DNA from: Polydactylus sextarius
Lineage: Eukaryota; Chordata; Actinopteri; Polynemidae
DNA length: 64,000 nt
Assembly (NCBI GenBank): GCA_016801845.1
Contig: CM028918.1
Span: forward strand, 14,435,001-14,499,000
Direction of reading: 5' to 3'
Part shown: positions 1-11,329 of the stretch, piece by piece
How positions within the stretch are numbered: the stretch's first letter is position 1
How the letters are laid out: each line of letters begins with the position of its first letter
Program-made: the position numbers and the translations under genes
Notes under the pieces: generated by a model
The model's database searches: none
What the model was told of the DNA's origin: nothing
Seen by the model: the letters and a program-made list of their open reading frames with translations, nothing else

Positions 1-863
1 GCTTTAAGGTTCTTAAATTTTCAAGTCATAGGATAATCCACCTTACCTTTACATTATAAAACGAGCATCAAATCTGTTCAGATCAGCTTCTGCATTAAAG
101 TAAACACAAAATAAATTTTCCTCTGGCTCCCCAACCTTCTTCAAACTTCTGTCAAGAATAGAAATTTAACCTGACGCTTTTCACAAATCCTTTCTCCACA
201 AAATCCCTGAGTGAAAAACAAGTCAGTGAAAACTTGTGGCACCCTTTGCGCTAAATTTGTGACATTTGTTTTGAAAGCAAACGTGTGAATCTCTGTTCAC
301 CAAGCCTCGCGTCTGTGATGTGATGACAACAGTTAGTCTGTCTACTAACTTCTGTTTTTAGTTGTGACCTGCTTTGTGTGTGCTTGTTTTTGCGTCTGAG
401 TGGGCGTGTGTGTGTGCGTGGTGGCACGTGCGCATGCTGTCACCGTCGTCTCCGTGACCCTGTCTGCTATCTGCTGACAGCTTCCTTGTTGTTTTGTTTA
501 TTTCACGTCGCCATGTATTTGTTCCGTATGCATATGCATGAGCAAACACACACAAACACACACACACATTTGCACACACTAATGCAATTTTCCCTTTCCG
601 CTGTACAAGCGATGACACATTCCCCTTTGAGTGCTATGGCTGCCGATTGGAAACTCAGACACACTCTCAGAAGTGAGCGTTCAAAGTCGTTTTCTGTTTG
701 TAAACGCTGAGGACGAATTGGCCGCGGCTGCTTCTCAGATGCTCGGTGTCAAAGCTGTTGGAGGGCTGGAGAATAAGAAAGCAGTTTAATCGAAAGTCTA
801 ATCTCCATTCTTATTACCTCTTACTTCTCTTTCAAACTTTGGTGTGTGTGTGTGTATATGTGG

Positions 864-895
<32 letters not shown>

Positions 896-1057
896 CTCAG
901 ATGAGCTTTGACAGCAGAGGTGTTCATCTCCACTCCTGTCACATCTGCGCTCTCACACATTTACACTCATTGGCTTTTCCTTTCTAAAGAATACTGAAAA
1001 TATATAGAACGTTTTATTTGCATTTCTTCTCGTTATGAACTTTAGAAAAAGTGTAAA
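1..1057. other. Non-coding stretch with GT/CA-rich tracts
   Basis: No gene is supported here. The stretch holds degenerate GT and CA tracts near 396-420 and 543-580 and a longer GT microsatellite at 842-895. Reading frames on both strands around 358-710 run through these tracts, and their translations are rich in His/Thr or Cys/Val, as expected from CA/GT repeats. Confidence 0.6.
842..895. repeat. (GT)n microsatellite
   Basis: Two GT runs (842-855 and 867-895) are separated by a short interruption. The longer run has about 14 units. Ordinary simple repeat, likely length-polymorphic. Confidence 0.95.
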
Positions 1058-1375
1058 TGTCTGTCTGTCTTATTCTTGCGAGCATAATCTTGTGAACGGA
1101 TTCTGTTCACAAGAATAATCTTGTGAACGGAATCCGTTCAAATTTAGCGCTAATGTTCTAAAATTTCTCTAAAATTTAGCTTTAATGTTCACTTGAACTT
1201 AAAGTGGACAAAATTTTGTTCAAAGGTCACTATAACCTCACAGAACTTACTTTGTGCTCTTTGAATGTGAAATCTCAAGACTTGAATACAAGTTGTAAAA
1301 TTTTGCACAAACATTAACTAAAACTCAAAGAGGAACTGATTATATTATGGTCAAAGGTTCTTGTGACCATTCTAA
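1058..1375 (+). repeat. Fish interspersed repeat, family A copy 1
   Basis: The copy starts with a run of TCTG units (near 1058-1070), then a TTCTTGCGAGCATAAT block. It continues with the phrases AATTTAGCGCTAATG, TCAAAGGTCACTATAACCTC and a second TGGTCAAAGGTTCTTGTGACC. This order (CTGTCTGT, CTTGTGAGC, caaatttggcacaaatg, ggtcaaaggtcaaggtcac) is one I know from a common, diverged percomorph repeat. A second copy in the same orientation lies at 3984-4330. This copy carries an internal 31-bp duplication with inverted repeats at 1087-1140. The family name is not known to me. Confidence 0.5.
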
Positions 1376-1545
1376 GTGCTACAGTTCACATTCACACTGT
1401 GCCTCTCTACAAGATGATATTCACATAACTCAGTGGAATGGAACAGCCATCGAGGGCAACTTGGGGTTCAATATCTTAATGCCAGTAACCCAGGAGGGTT
1501 GGTAATCCTAACCCAAGGACGACCTGCTCTACCTCTTGAGACACA
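1376..1545 (+). repeat. Fish interspersed repeat, family B copy 1
   Basis: The copy begins with ACAGTTCACATTCACACTGT, passes through AGGGCAACTTGGGGTTCAAT and ends with GGACGACCTGCTCTACCTC. These phrases occur in this order in a very common teleost repeat (cacattcaccc, caacttggggttcagtgtcttg, cgacctgctctaccacctgagcc). It abuts family A on its left. A related but more worn copy is at 30720-30930. Confidence 0.5.
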
Positions 1546-2084
1546 TAAACATGTTATTTCAGAAATGCTAACAGGGAATTGAACTGAAGCATAAACTGAT
1601 TTAGACTTTAGGGGCTAAACTGTGTTTTTGGCATCTTCAATGTGACGCGTTAAGAACAAAATTTGAGGACACACACAACCATAAGGCAGAAATTCTGAGT
1701 CATCAACAGAAATTAAAATATATCCTTTCACCCACCTATGCTGTGATATTATTTTGTCAGAGATACCAACCCATTTTATGGAGTTGTCATGATTGTTAAT
1801 GGTTAACACATGTAACGGTTATATGTGTGGCTTGTCCCAGAGAGAGCTGATCTAATTAGCGCTGCTGTATTTGTCTGTGTTTGAGTGTTGTGGAAGACAG
1901 TCTCTCAGTTTTCTCCTGCTTTGTCAGCCCTTCACTCTACATCACACTGTAAAACTCTTCAGACACAGTATTACACTAAATACTAAATACACAGTGAATA
2001 CTAAATCACAGGCAGCGGAAGTAATGGAGTAGGAAGTTTTTTTGGTTTCTCCAAAACTTAAGGTCACTCTGGCCTTTGCAGCTG
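1546..2084. other. Non-coding stretch, nothing recognised
   Basis: I see no exon-like segment, RNA gene or repeat in this stretch. A 64-codon minus-strand frame near 1615-1809 has no supporting splice or coding signal. Confidence 0.5.
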
Positions 2085-2400
2085 TGTAGAGATTGTCCTC
2101 TTGTAAAAAATGAGCCCATAGGATGTCTGAGCAAGCATCTTGTTACATTGTTAAGCGACCTCTAGTTGCCATAGTGATTATGATGGGAGCAAAGGAGAAA
2201 GTCTGGTGACGCAGGATGTAGGGTGACAAAGTCAACGTCAGGAAGTCTTGGTAGATGGATGGGATCAAGCTGATTTTTACTTCCTGTGTGAAACTGATAA
2301 CTTTCTCTAACCCTTAAGCCCATGTTTATTATTGTAACCATGACAATTAAGGTCTTTTGACCTAAACAGTTTGTCTACATGTATCCCAACATATCTCAGA
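2085..2400 (+). repeat. Possible interspersed repeat (unnamed)
   Basis: The string includes CCTCTAGTTGCCATAGTGAT, GGGAGCAAAGGAGAAAGTC, TTTTTACTTCCTGTGTGAAA and CTTTTGACCTAAAC. I recall these phrases together from a mid-copy teleost repeat. I see only one copy in this window, so the sequence itself does not prove that it is repetitive. Confidence 0.3.
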
Positions 2401-3983
2401 AAAGTTGTGGCTAGGATGCACTATATTATATTATTGTTATAAAACGATCAACTTTTCACTAAACAGCCCAACGTCTGTCAGTTTAGGAAGTTATCAGCTT
2501 TGAAAGTCGTCTGAATCTGATGTAGGAGAGAAAGACTTGGAGACAGAAGTGGAGGGATAAAGATGGAATAGGTGTGTGAGAGCGAGTAAGTCAAAGGATT
2601 CTGAGCATGAAGCAGGAGACTCAAGTTTCCAACTTGGCTTTTGAGCAAATCCCACCAATGCTCAGATTATCTCAGATCTAAACAAATGCTACAATGAGCA
2701 GAGAAATCTAGTTCTAATCACAACATAATTCACATTCAGCATTAATCAGCAAAATTCAGCAAATAAACAAAGCGAGATGCAGTTCAGCATGTCTGTGGAT
2801 TTTAAAAAGTGAGGGATTGTGGGAAACTGAGTCCATGTAGATTTAAATGAGGTCCATGCCACATTTCCCTACACAAGTCAAACAAGGCATTAGTAGGCAA
2901 GAACCGATCAATCAATCACAAAGCTTAAAACTCATGGAAAAAAAGAAACACTGCTCAATGTAACATTTAGCAGCTCAAGTAAATATGATTGTGTTTTAAA
3001 CAATCTTTTTTTATCCTTATCTTAATGATCTTCTTTCACCCAAAAGATCAATAGAACAATAGATTAGAAATAACCTTGATCTACAGGTCTTAATGCATGT
3101 TTTGCTCCTTTTCATAAAAAAATGAATTAGCTCATCTCTGTATGCAGTTTTCAAAGCATCGCCTACGTCACATTCTTCCATCCAATGAATTCAACACTGA
3201 CAACATTCCCATAACCATAACATGTTCACCTCAGAAAATGCATCTGACATGATTTGACTCTAGGTCTGCACATCCTCATCCTGAATCTAAAATTTTTTTT
3301 ACTAACAGCTAGATGTGCACTGATGAGAGCTTTGTGTCTCAATATGTTTAGAGCATCCAAATTATCCTCTAATGTGTCCTAGGATTAAGTTATGAAATCT
3401 CCTAATGAGAGTCAGTTTGGGATAAAGACTAACTTTTAATGTCTGTGAATGTTGTTGTTTTTTTTTTTTTTTAAAGGATTTCTCTGCTGTTCCTCTTCTG
3501 TCGATTTGAGCTCTAAGTATATAGTCTGACCCTGAGGTTTCACAGATATCGAAGTTTAGCGGCTTAAAATTGTGAAATGCTGCAGGGAGGTACAATTGCA
3601 TAAAATGGGAAGTGGAAAGTGTCAATGTCAGCACTGGGATCATATTTACATGAGCACCCACATATAGCACAAACAGCCTGGAGGTGAGTTTTGCCATGTA
3701 TCTATACTTTCCTACAGAGAAAAAAATATAACATTATCTAAGAGCTGCAGCTAGTGAAAGATGCTTGTTTACTGAGCAACTTCCACCATTTAGTGAAGTG
3801 ACAGCTGTGGTTTCAGGTGTGTATTACATGCAGAACTAGGGACATAAAGTGGTAAACCTAGTTTAGTTTAAACGTAGAGACAGTTTAACAACCCAGCCCC
3901 AGTGACTTGACTTTGTCTTTTTTTTTTTTTTTTTTTTTTATGTCTTTCATGTCTCTATGCAACAGTCATGGCTGGAGGCATCA
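2401..3983. other. Non-coding stretch with poly(T) tracts
   Basis: This holds AT-rich non-coding sequence with T runs at 3458-3472 and 3918-3939. A 111-codon minus-strand frame (3362-3697) crosses the first T run, which gives it a Lys string, and has no other coding sign. No gene is called. Confidence 0.5.
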
Positions 3984-4330
3984 CGTTTTCAGATTGTCTG
4001 TCTGTACCATTCTTGTGAGCATGACATTTAATGGCTATTTGGAGAGAATCTTTTCATATTTAGCACAAATGTTGACTTGGACTGGAAGGTGAACTGATTT
4101 AGATTTTGGTGGTCAAAGGTCAAGGTTGCTGTGACTGCACAAAACATGTTTTCAGTTATACTTAAAGATTTCATCAGCTAATTACAACACTGGCAAATAA
4201 TATATAACAACAGATGACATTTTAAAAGGTTGGATTCACTATGACAACACTAAGTTCTGCAAAACAGTTTTCTGGTAATAACTTAGGAGCAACAGGGGAA
4301 ATTAGGACCATAATTCACACGGTAGTCAGA
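3984..4330 (+). repeat. Fish interspersed repeat, family A copy 2
   Basis: This is the same order of phrases as at 1058-1375. TCTGTCTGTACCATTCTTGT leads, followed by ATATTTAGCACAAATGTTGA, GGTGAACTGATTTAGATTTT and GGTGGTCAAAGGTCAAGGTT, then CTGTGACTGCACAAAACATG. It is better preserved than copy 1 in its first 160 bases and lacks that copy's internal duplication. Same orientation as copy 1. Confidence 0.6.
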
Positions 4331-4680
4331 TGTTGAATTGATGACTCTAATCTTGAAACTGCAGTGATTATATATTATCTTTCTGTCTCTGCTGATACAA
4401 TCACCTCACATTCCATGAATTATAAAGTTAGGTATTTGATACATATCCACTCTACTTAATTTATCACAAGTTATATCGATCTTCTTGGCAGACTCATGGC
4501 AAAATAACAAATGAATGAAGAGTGTATAAGTTTAGACCAATTACTTGCTTTTGTGTGACACCTCGGTTTAAATACCAAGATATAAAAGCTTTTTTGAGCT
4601 TGTGTCTCATATTCATCATTTAATCTTAAACACAAAGGCACTGGACTTTCCGTTTTAATAGTTTCCAAGGAGACTAAGGG

Positions 4681-4865
4681 TGTTTTTACACTTGGTCCCT
4701 TTCATCCTTTAAAGCAAACTCCTATCGATAACTCTAAGTGAACTCAGACCTCGTTAAAACAAACCAAGCTGAGACCAGCCCAGGGGGTGGTCTCAGAACG
4801 GTTCACGATATGGTTTGCCTAAACAGCGCAGTGTGGACATGAAGTGCTCCAGGTCCACTTCACCT
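4681..4865. mobile_element. Degenerate non-autonomous DNA transposon
   Basis: The segment begins TGTTTTTACACTTGGTCC and passes through GTGAACTCAGACCTCGTT, a hairpin (GAGACCA near 4775, paired with TGGTCTC near 4790) and GCAGTGTGGACATG. Its phrases resemble a very common fish MITE (gtgttcacacttgg, cgaactctggtcc, ggtgtgaatgcg), much decayed. No intact terminal inverted repeat pair or target duplication is visible, so superfamily and exact ends are uncertain. Confidence 0.4.
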
Positions 4866-5318
4866 TTTTTGCACAGTTTTATGTAGGAGCGGTTTCTGAT
4901 AGGGGCGATGGGAGCCATTGCCTAGGGAGTGGGAGTGGCAACATGCGTGCTTGCAAAAAAAAAAAAAATTATTGCCCCAATAACATGCCAGGGCATTTTT
5001 TTGATATTATGTGCACCGACTGGTTTTCTAATGCCCATTTGCAGTCATTGGATATTAATTTTCCTATATGGCTGTCAGAATTAAAGTCTTCCACGACTGT
5101 TGAAAATAAATAGCATTGTCTTTTGTAAGCTGTGGAATGGGTATATCTGCCCTTAGGATGGAGGTAAAGTATTAAATTAAACCACTTGCTCAAGAGTAAG
5201 CGGGTTCAATTCTACTCTAAAGATCGCCCACATGTAGGTGAGGGAAATATCTTTATGTGGTAGGCTATTATAAACCTGCTCAGAATCTTAGTAGTCTGGC
5301 TGGCTGGAGTGGCAAGTA

Positions 5319-5599
5319 CCATATTGATCCGAATATAACACAGTGTTTCTCAGACATTGATGAGACTGTGGTGTTCCACTGTAGTTTCATAACTGGGCTG
5401 TTAATAATTGTCCTCCGTGCGTTATGGCTACCAAGTGGTTGGTAAGGCAAAAATTCCCAACAAATAATTATTTAAAAAAAAAAAAAAACTACACCTAGAT
5501 GATTGCATGTCTGTTAGTATAGGTCATGTACTCGTTCACAAATTTTTCCAAAAATGGCTCTTGAAAAAGAGGGGTCGTCTTATATTCGGGTCAATATGC
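5319..5599. mobile_element. 281-bp MITE with terminal inverted repeats
   Basis: The left end reads CATATTGATCCGAATATAAC (from 5320). The right end, read on the other strand, starts CATATTGACCCGAATATAAG. These are imperfect inverted repeats of about 24 bp with few mismatches. The dinucleotide TA flanks both ends (5317-5318 and 5600-5601), as expected for a TA target duplication of the Tc1/mariner type. The centre contains a poly(A) run (5473-5487) and no transposase. The end sequence is that of a well-known repeat in fish genomes. The superfamily is inferred from the TA flanks alone. Confidence 0.75.
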
Positions 5600-5601
5600 T
5601 A

Positions 5602-6680
5602 ATAGCCAAGAGCTTGCAATATAAAGCAAAACAAAACAAACAGAAAAATCACCACACACAATGATATACACTTATAATTAACACTGATATGTATCTATTA
5701 TCTATTCGCGAGAAGTGATTGGGGTGAGCAGAGGGATTGCTCGCCCATGGCACCAACCGGGCTAGGACCACACCTGGTTTTATAACCTGAGTGAAAACTA
5801 CCCAGAGTGGCAAGCAGTGAAGGTCTGATAGCTCTAGAGAAGCTAATGTGAATGGAAAGAGGACTGAGGCTCCGTCACAGCTTAAGTGGACCAGAAAGAG
5901 AATCCAGTCTTCTTTCAACATGTGAACACAAACTCTATTTAAAGGGGACCAACTGTGAAAACACCCTAAAATTATCCAGCAGACTCCTGTGCCCATGTGC
6001 TGATGAACACTGAGTTGTCCATCTCGAGAAAATCTAGTTCAGTGAACTTCCCTTATTAAAGTAATGAAAGGTTTAAAAACATGTGTACATAGAAACATCA
6101 AGTCTTGCGCACACACAGAGACGGACAGACAGACACACACACACTACTCTGGATGTGTCTGCACTGATGCTGTCCAATTACAGGCCAGGATCAATGGCCT
6201 TGTCATGCTGCTGCAAAAGGTCGCTTATGTGAGTACACACAGACGGACACACACACACATTACCATCATTCCCGGGAACGCGAGGTCAGGACCATCCATC
6301 AGGGTTCGTGTAGAGTTTTGCACGGTGTTAGAGTTAAGATTGGTCGGCTCGCTGTTCGCCACACTGACTTTTTAAACACCCCTTAAAGCAAGGACTGTTT
6401 GTTTACCCCCCAAAAGAGACAGGGAATCTGACTGAGACACACACACACACGTGCATGCACACACACACATGCATGCAGAGAAAACAAGGAAAAAGAGACA
6501 CCAGAAGAGCAGAAGCCAGGGGGAAAGAGGTAAATAAATCAAGTCAAGGTTGTGGCCTTCCTGTGTGAAGATGATGCCCGTCTGTGATGCGAGTGGTGGA
6601 GGTGGAAACTTTTCTAATGCATGTGAGTTGTTTGTGGTTACTGCCTGACACACCAGACGCACTCTTACAGTGTCATTGGG

Positions 6681-6721
<41 letters not shown>

Positions 6722-7129
6722 TAAGAGTGGGTGCTTGATGGAGGAGTTGAAAGGAGGTGCCGAGTGATGCTTTAAAATGTCTCTCCATCTGTGCGTTGGG
6801 GAAAATGGAGCTAGCTGTCATTTGCATTTGAAGCTCAAGGACAAGAGTAACATTAACCGAGCAAAAGGGATCACTCTGATGGCACACACACTCAAATGTA
6901 CACCATGATTTTGTGGTACAATACAAATGAGGCCCTTTCACTGGCTTCATTCAACTCATAACTTTGAAACTCAGGACATTTAGATCTGCTCTGTCACGAC
7001 CCCAACTGTTGACTCTAAAATTGATCACAGCTTAAAGTTTGCCCTGATCTAAAACTTTAATTAAATAAATATTATTAGCACAAAAATGAAAATGTAAAGA
7101 TAATATGTTGATGTCAAAATCTGCAACCA
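5602..7129. other. Non-coding stretch with CA and GT arrays
   Basis: This holds several CA-rich tracts (6109-6145, 6237-6260, 6437-6475) and the GT microsatellite at 6684-6719. A 45-bp exon-like segment (6184-6228) between two CA tracts is described among the findings. The 192-codon minus-strand frame at 6372-6950 is an artefact of open frames through these repeats. Confidence 0.5.
6684..6719. repeat. (TG)18 microsatellite
   Basis: Uninterrupted TG dinucleotide run of 36 bp. Confidence 0.97.
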
Positions 7130-7655
7130 TGTTGCTCCATGTGGTCTGCTCAGGTTAGGCCCCAGCAACCTGATGCTCACCAGGGAACTCCTGCATTGAG
7201 TTCTTCTGGATGATGAGGTAAATATCCCTTTCTGAGCTGTTATTGACTTGTATTGACCTGCTGATAGTCAGGCCTCTCCCTTGGAACCAATTTGACTTGG
7301 GAGACCCTACTAAGGGATTGTGCCCAGGACAACATAGCTCCTAGGAGACACACATAACCCCTCCCAACCAAATAAACATGCCATTTCTCATAGCAGTTCA
7401 CACGTCCAGGTAGAACTAGTCTTTTCTGTTGAAGCTGAGGTGGTTTTGGCATCTGACCTCGATGTCTCTTGGGCACTGGAGGTTTTCCAGGCACGTCCAA
7501 CAAGTAGCAGACCTCAGGGTAGAACCAGAACACACTGGACAGATTATATATCTTATCTAGCCAGGGAACACCTCCCCTAGGAATGTGTTGGAGACACCTG
7601 AATTACCTTGCTTGGTCAAACTTGCATATGCAGTTAGAATGGATGGATAGACAAA
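7130..7655 (+). mobile_element. 3' end of an RTE/Rex3-like LINE (degenerate)
   Basis: This is a 5'-truncated copy of a non-LTR retrotransposon whose ORF would encode a reverse transcriptase. The clearest part is 7476-7577, which reads LEVFQARPTSSRPQGR, then RTHWTDYISYLAREHLP before a TAG. Fish LINEs have the pattern LPLEVFQARPTGRRPRGRPR, then TRWRDYISHLAWERLG, at the C-terminal end of the ORF. Just upstream, 7432-7446 in another frame gives LRWFWH, matching the family's RWFGH, so the ORF is frameshifted. Further upstream, GGATTGTGCCCAGGACAACA and ATAGCTCCTAGGA are also phrases I associate with this element. The copy ends in AATGGATGGATAGAC, like the GATG-type tail described for Rex3. It is dead. 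The clade is inferred and the left boundary is approximate. Confidence 0.7.
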
Positions 7656-10600
7656 TGTAACAAATTAAACATTTCCCATCCAACTGTCTTAAAGTAATTC
7701 CCACAAACCTGGCAAATGAAAAAAAAAATGGGACAACCAATCATTTCAACATGAAGGTCACCCTGAAAATTATTAGCAGTAAAAAAGGACATGCTTTTTC
7801 CTTTCTGTCATGTCATATAAACTTGACTTATGTCTCATGTTTCACACTAAATGTGTCACATTTTCGTTTTACTAAAACAAGGAAAATAAAACGTTCTATA
7901 CAGTATGAAACAAAAATGGGGAGGAAACATAGTGCGGTTTCATGCTGTGTTAAGCTGATTAAATCATCCTCCTTAATTTAAAGCACAGGATCAGAGTTCA
8001 GTCGAGAGAAAGAAGAAGAGATCAAATGAGGTTAAGAGACAGAGGAAAGAGAACAGAGTGAACATTAAGAGGTCAGATATTGTATAATTAATCAGAGCTC
8101 TGCAATGAGGCAGCTGCTGTGTGTGTGATACACACACACACATACACTGTTCCCTTCCTCATAGATGAAGAGCACAGAGCTTAAATCCAGCGTCGTTCCT
8201 GTCTCCATTTCTGCCTCAAGGTTTACTTTGCACCACGGACAATTTAACAGCAATTTGAACATTCCTGTGATTAATAATGGCGACCAAGGACATGAGTGTG
8301 TGTTCAGTTTCACTGTGTGTGGTGCAAGAGGAGAAAAAGCTTAGTCAAGGATTTTACTCATGAGAAATGACAATGTCTTGTTTTTTTTTTTTCTTTACTT
8401 CACTGACTTACATCTATGGGACTTCACAAACATGGTGTCTGAACAGCAAACAATAATAAACAAATAAGAAAATGAGATTTCATCAGTTCAGTGTATTTAG
8501 TAAGTCAATACAGCATTGGACCTGGAAATCCGTGGTACTGTGTTTTAGTTTACACATCCAATATTTTAGTATTAAATGTCACTACAGTATTGTTTGTTTG
8601 TGGTTCACTCTCCAGCCGACAGTGAAATTTACCTCTTCCTGCCTTAAAGGATTGCTGACTCGGCTAAAATCATTTCATTGTCAACACATATTTACACTCT
8701 CATGTGATGCTCAACAATGCAGAATGCAAACTATATTTTCCAGAGAAAGATAACTGGTAGAATTTATGTAATATAGGAAAAATAATGTATCTGCACCATT
8801 TTATTTAAAAATTTTACATCACATTCTTCCAAAAGGTAAATTTACATCCATTGACTAAACCAAGGGACACATCTCAAATTTTAAATGACACAGGATAGAT
8901 GTATTCTGGAGCAACATTAGGCAGATCATTTATTGGTTTCTCTATAATTAATCTGGGATTCAAAATTTAAAAAAATTTAAAAAAGTTAATTTTACCTGTT
9001 GGCAAACAAGGAAAATGTTTGGGCTCTCCCAAATAAATTTGGGAAAATGGGTCCTAGATGGTGTGTGTGTTGTGAAATGGTAAATGCCCATGCACCACCA
9101 TTAATGACATCAAAAAATAAACCTCTGCCCCCAAATACCAAAGTGGAGCCTGCGTTTCTATCTGAGACAACACAGTATTTTCCAGCCTCCACTTGGGCCT
9201 CCTGCCCAGGTAGATTATGGGGGGATGAGGGGCACAATGACGCACCTTCAGTTTCTGGGGGGCTTGTTGCCAGCAGTCGACCAGACTCAAGGATCAGCAC
9301 TGCAAGCTAATGACAAACACACAAACAAGGCAAGGATGTGCTGGTGTCAGTCAGCCAACATAGGCTGAACTTGATGAAAATGATTTTCAACATGAAATAA
9401 AAATAGTTGGTGTAAGGAAATCCTCCTCACTGCTCAGTAAGGCTGTATCATTACAACAACGTTGGACAGAAAAAGTAACAGATAAGCTGTTTATCTATAT
9501 GAAATTATAAAGCCACTAACCTGACTAGCTCAGCCACTTTCGCCCTCACACTCATCATGATCTCTGCTTGCTTGTTCTTGCTCCTAGAGGAAATCCCACC
9601 TTAGACAGCAGTTCTCTGTAATTGCTAATGCCTTCTTGGTCTACATTGGACTTCATTTTATGCCTCCTAGCTCTTAACAAAGGCAAGTGCACTCTATGAA
9701 AGACATTAGGATAGCTTGCTGACTAAAATAGTTATAAATCATATAAATCAATTACACCCGACAATAGCAGAAACTCTGTGTCTAATCTGCTAGGAGACCA
9801 TTTTAGAGGACAGAAAATACAAGCATCTCTCTACCCACAGTCTGTAATTCCACAAAAGATAGAGGACACTGTAGTAAATAGGGTTAACACTCACTGTGGC
9901 TGAGAATATTCACTATCCTCTAATGGAAGCTCCAGTCTGTAAGTAACTCTTTAAATTAATGATTTCAATAAGCGTGAAATGCTGCAAAAGTGCAAATGTG
10001 TGAAATGTGCATGCGTGTGTGTGTCAGCCTTTCTAACCACATCGTACTTCTGCCTGAAGCTAAAGTCTGTAACATTCTTACACCTCGCCATCTGAGTGGT
10101 TTTCCCCCGTAGACGACATTAGTTTATGATACAGTGCTTCTTAATGGGCCACCCGGGTGAGCTGTTTATATCCCCAATACTGTAACAGCACAGCTGTTTA
10201 GTTTGATTGGATTATAACTTTTTAAATCAGCTAATAAACATTCAGTGCTACAAATCAAGTGCAAAGTAACCCATGGAAATTGGCTTTTACTGTTGTTTAT
10301 GAATCAAAACATTCATTCTTTGTTGAAGAAGTGTCAAATATGGAAGCACTTGGCCTATGAGGCATCTTTCCAGCTTCCTGCCATGCTCATGAATTATTAG
10401 TCTGGGAATCAAAATATGGTGAGAAGACAGGAAGACTCTTTGTCTTCACTTTTGTTAGTGTGGGTGTTATTTGTGGTGGAGAGGGAATTGTTGAGGTCAA
10501 AAGAGGGCAGCTATGTGGCACAAACAAATAATTGTCTAACTGTGGTAAGATTAGGTCTAGTTTATTGTCCCTGAGAAGTGATTAGTAAATTGCTGTCTGA

Positions 10601-11094
10601 CCACATTGGAAATCAAAGGCTTTAGTCCTAGAGAGGAAACATGATGTTATTTAACAAGATAATGTTTCACTTAGTTGTTCACATTGACAGAGCAACAAAT
10701 AGTTGTATAACAAATGAGCTAGAGAGCAGCAGTTGACCAGTCTGGTGAGAAGTGGCTGTGAATGGTGACTTATTGGTATTGGGTGGCCAGGCACAAAATA
10801 TGAGCAAATCTGATCTTAGACAGGTGTGGAGCGAGGCATTGTCCAAAGTTAACTGCTCAGTCCTCCATAAAAGTATAAACAGTATAAAACAGTATAAAGT
10901 GTGAAACATAAGGCACCTCTAGCCAAGACTTGATTTTAAGGAATTTAAGGATGTAGCCTTGCAAGTACTTTCTGTGTTATTTGACAGAGTTTGAATATTC
11001 ACCTCTGATTTTTCCGCAAATAAGGGGTATGGGACTTTATTTGTAACAAAACATTAAATTAGAGGTAATGTTTTGTGGTTGTATGACTACACTA
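7656..11094. other. Long non-coding stretch
   Basis: No supported gene is present. It contains a short CA tract near 8125-8146, a T run near 8380-8392 and an unusual stop-poor block at 8999-9310 where three frames stay open on the two strands (see findings). The rest has no recognised repeat, exon or RNA gene. Confidence 0.5.
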
Positions 11095-11300
11095 ACCAGT
11101 CAAGCTGCAGTGTCTAAAATCATAAATTATGGCCAAAATCATATTGTGTTTGACCTTTGATCTTTTAACACCAAAGTCTAATCAGGTCAGCCTTGAGTCT
11201 AAGTAAATGTTTTTGCCAAAACTGTTGCAACTCCTTCAAGACACATTCAAGAATCCAAAAACTATTTTTTATGAGGCACAATAACCTTAACATTTGTACT
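11095..11300 (-). repeat. Fish interspersed repeat, family A copy 3
   Basis: Read on the minus strand, this contains a GGTCAAAGGTCAA-like block (plus strand TTTGACCTTTGATC), the block complementary to CACCAAAGTCTAATCAGGTC and then ACATTTACTTAGACTCAAGG. This is the central part of family A seen at 1058 and 3984, in opposite orientation and more diverged. It abuts another repeat on its right. Confidence 0.5.
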
Positions 11301-11329
11301 GCAGATACCAGAAGGTAATACGTTCAAGT

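Noticed and set aside
358..710. Overlapping frames of 86 and 110 codons on both strands
   Set aside because: Composition follows GT/CA-rich DNA and neither has splice support or a recognisable domain.
6372..6950. 192-codon minus-strand frame
   Set aside because: It crosses two CA/GT arrays and has no domain. Its length comes from stop-free repeat sequence.
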